A stretch of 6,425 nt of DNA from Candidatus Sericytochromatia bacterium. Lineage in GTDB: Bacteria; Cyanobacteriota; Sericytochromatia; JACMPN01. A program made the translations under genes and the position numbers. Shown here in pieces: positions 6,353 through 6,425 of this stretch (position 1 is the stretch's first letter; every line of letters begins with the position of its first letter). The notes beneath the pieces were generated by a model. The model did no database searches and had not been told where the DNA came from. It saw only the letters and a list, made by a program, of their open reading frames with translations. Location: assembly GCA_014377495.1 (NCBI GenBank), contig JACMPN010000207.1:1-6425 (forward strand), given 5' to 3'.

Positions 6353-6425
6353 CGCCCGATCGCCAGGCCGAACTGCTCGCCCGCCTGCTGGCCCACCGGA
6401 CCGCCGGCACGTCCGACATGGCCGA
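6349..6425 (+). CDS. Partial Rieske non-heme iron oxygenase, paralog 4 (N-terminus only)
   Basis: GTG at 6349 opens a frame that runs off the right edge after 25 codons plus two bases. It overlaps the stop of paralog 3 by 4 nt (GTGA, 6349-6352), with a G-run 5 nt upstream able to act as a ribosome binding site. The peptide starts MTPDRQAELLARLLAHRTAG and continues TSDMA, matching the N-terminal module of the three upstream oxygenases (paralog 3: MTPELQLALLDRLLAHRAAG then PADMA). No Rieske motif is inside the window, so the oxygenase call rests on this similarity and on position. Confidence 0.75.
   Translation, partial: MTPDRQAELLARLLAHRTAGTSDMA

Larger units (their letters stand above)
2873..6425 (+). 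repeat. Tandem paralogous gene array of Rieske oxygenases
   Basis: Four successive reading frames are diverged copies of one gene. The three complete products keep identical residue numbers for every key ligand up to residue 223 and differ by only 8 residues in length. Gene starts also match in DNA: TGACCCCCGAACTGCA is identical at 4051-4066 and 5193-5208, and 2874 onward is close. Divergence through the bodies of the genes indicates old duplications rather than a recent or assembly-derived repeat. Confidence 0.9.

Noticed and set aside
571..6425. A saxitoxin-like pathway, because SxtA joins a methyltransferase and a GNAT domain and the pathway uses Rieske oxygenases
   Set aside because: The GNAT part here reads as Eis-like with an SCP2-like end, and no carrier-protein or aminotransferase domain follows. 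SxtT-type oxygenases, as I recall them, have Asp before the histidines (DVSHFPFIH), unlike the ExYH pattern here.

Overview
The window is GC-rich bacterial DNA (roughly 70% G+C by eye) with tight gene packing, GTG as well as ATG starts, visible Shine-Dalgarno sequences and 4-nt start/stop overlaps. The species cannot be named from the sequence; a high-GC proteobacterium or similar is a guess. No tRNA, rRNA, CRISPR array, insertion sequence or clear terminator hairpin was seen.

Layout. Positions 1-380 hold the N-terminal part of a gene on the minus strand that runs off the left edge. It resembles, from memory, the N-terminal helical region of large proteins usually annotated as MBL-fold hydrolases. 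A 190-bp divergent intergenic region (381-570) carries candidate back-to-back promoters and a 10-bp direct repeat. On the plus strand, 571-2811 encodes an unusual 746-residue fusion: a class I SAM-dependent methyltransferase domain, a linker of unknown function, and an Eis-like module (two GNAT-type acetyltransferase folds plus a C-terminal sterol-carrier-like domain).

From 2873 to the right edge lies a tandem array of paralogous Rieske non-heme iron oxygenases: three complete genes (378, 381 and 386 codons) and the first 25 codons of a fourth. The three complete proteins share the same residue numbers for the Rieske ligands (C96, H98, C117, H120), the likely iron histidines (H218, H223) and the bridging acid (E215), so they align without net length change over about 223 residues. 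The second, third and fourth oxygenases are translationally coupled or nearly so. No ferredoxin, reductase, transporter or regulator is visible, so the electron donor must lie elsewhere.

Interpretation (inference). The plus-strand genes look like one transcription unit for modifying a small molecule: methylation and/or acyl transfer by the fusion protein, and several oxidations or demethylations by non-identical Rieske oxygenases that act in sequence or as a mixed oligomer. The substrate is unknown. The fourfold Rieske array beside a methyltransferase-Eis fusion is the part of this window most likely to represent an undescribed pathway.
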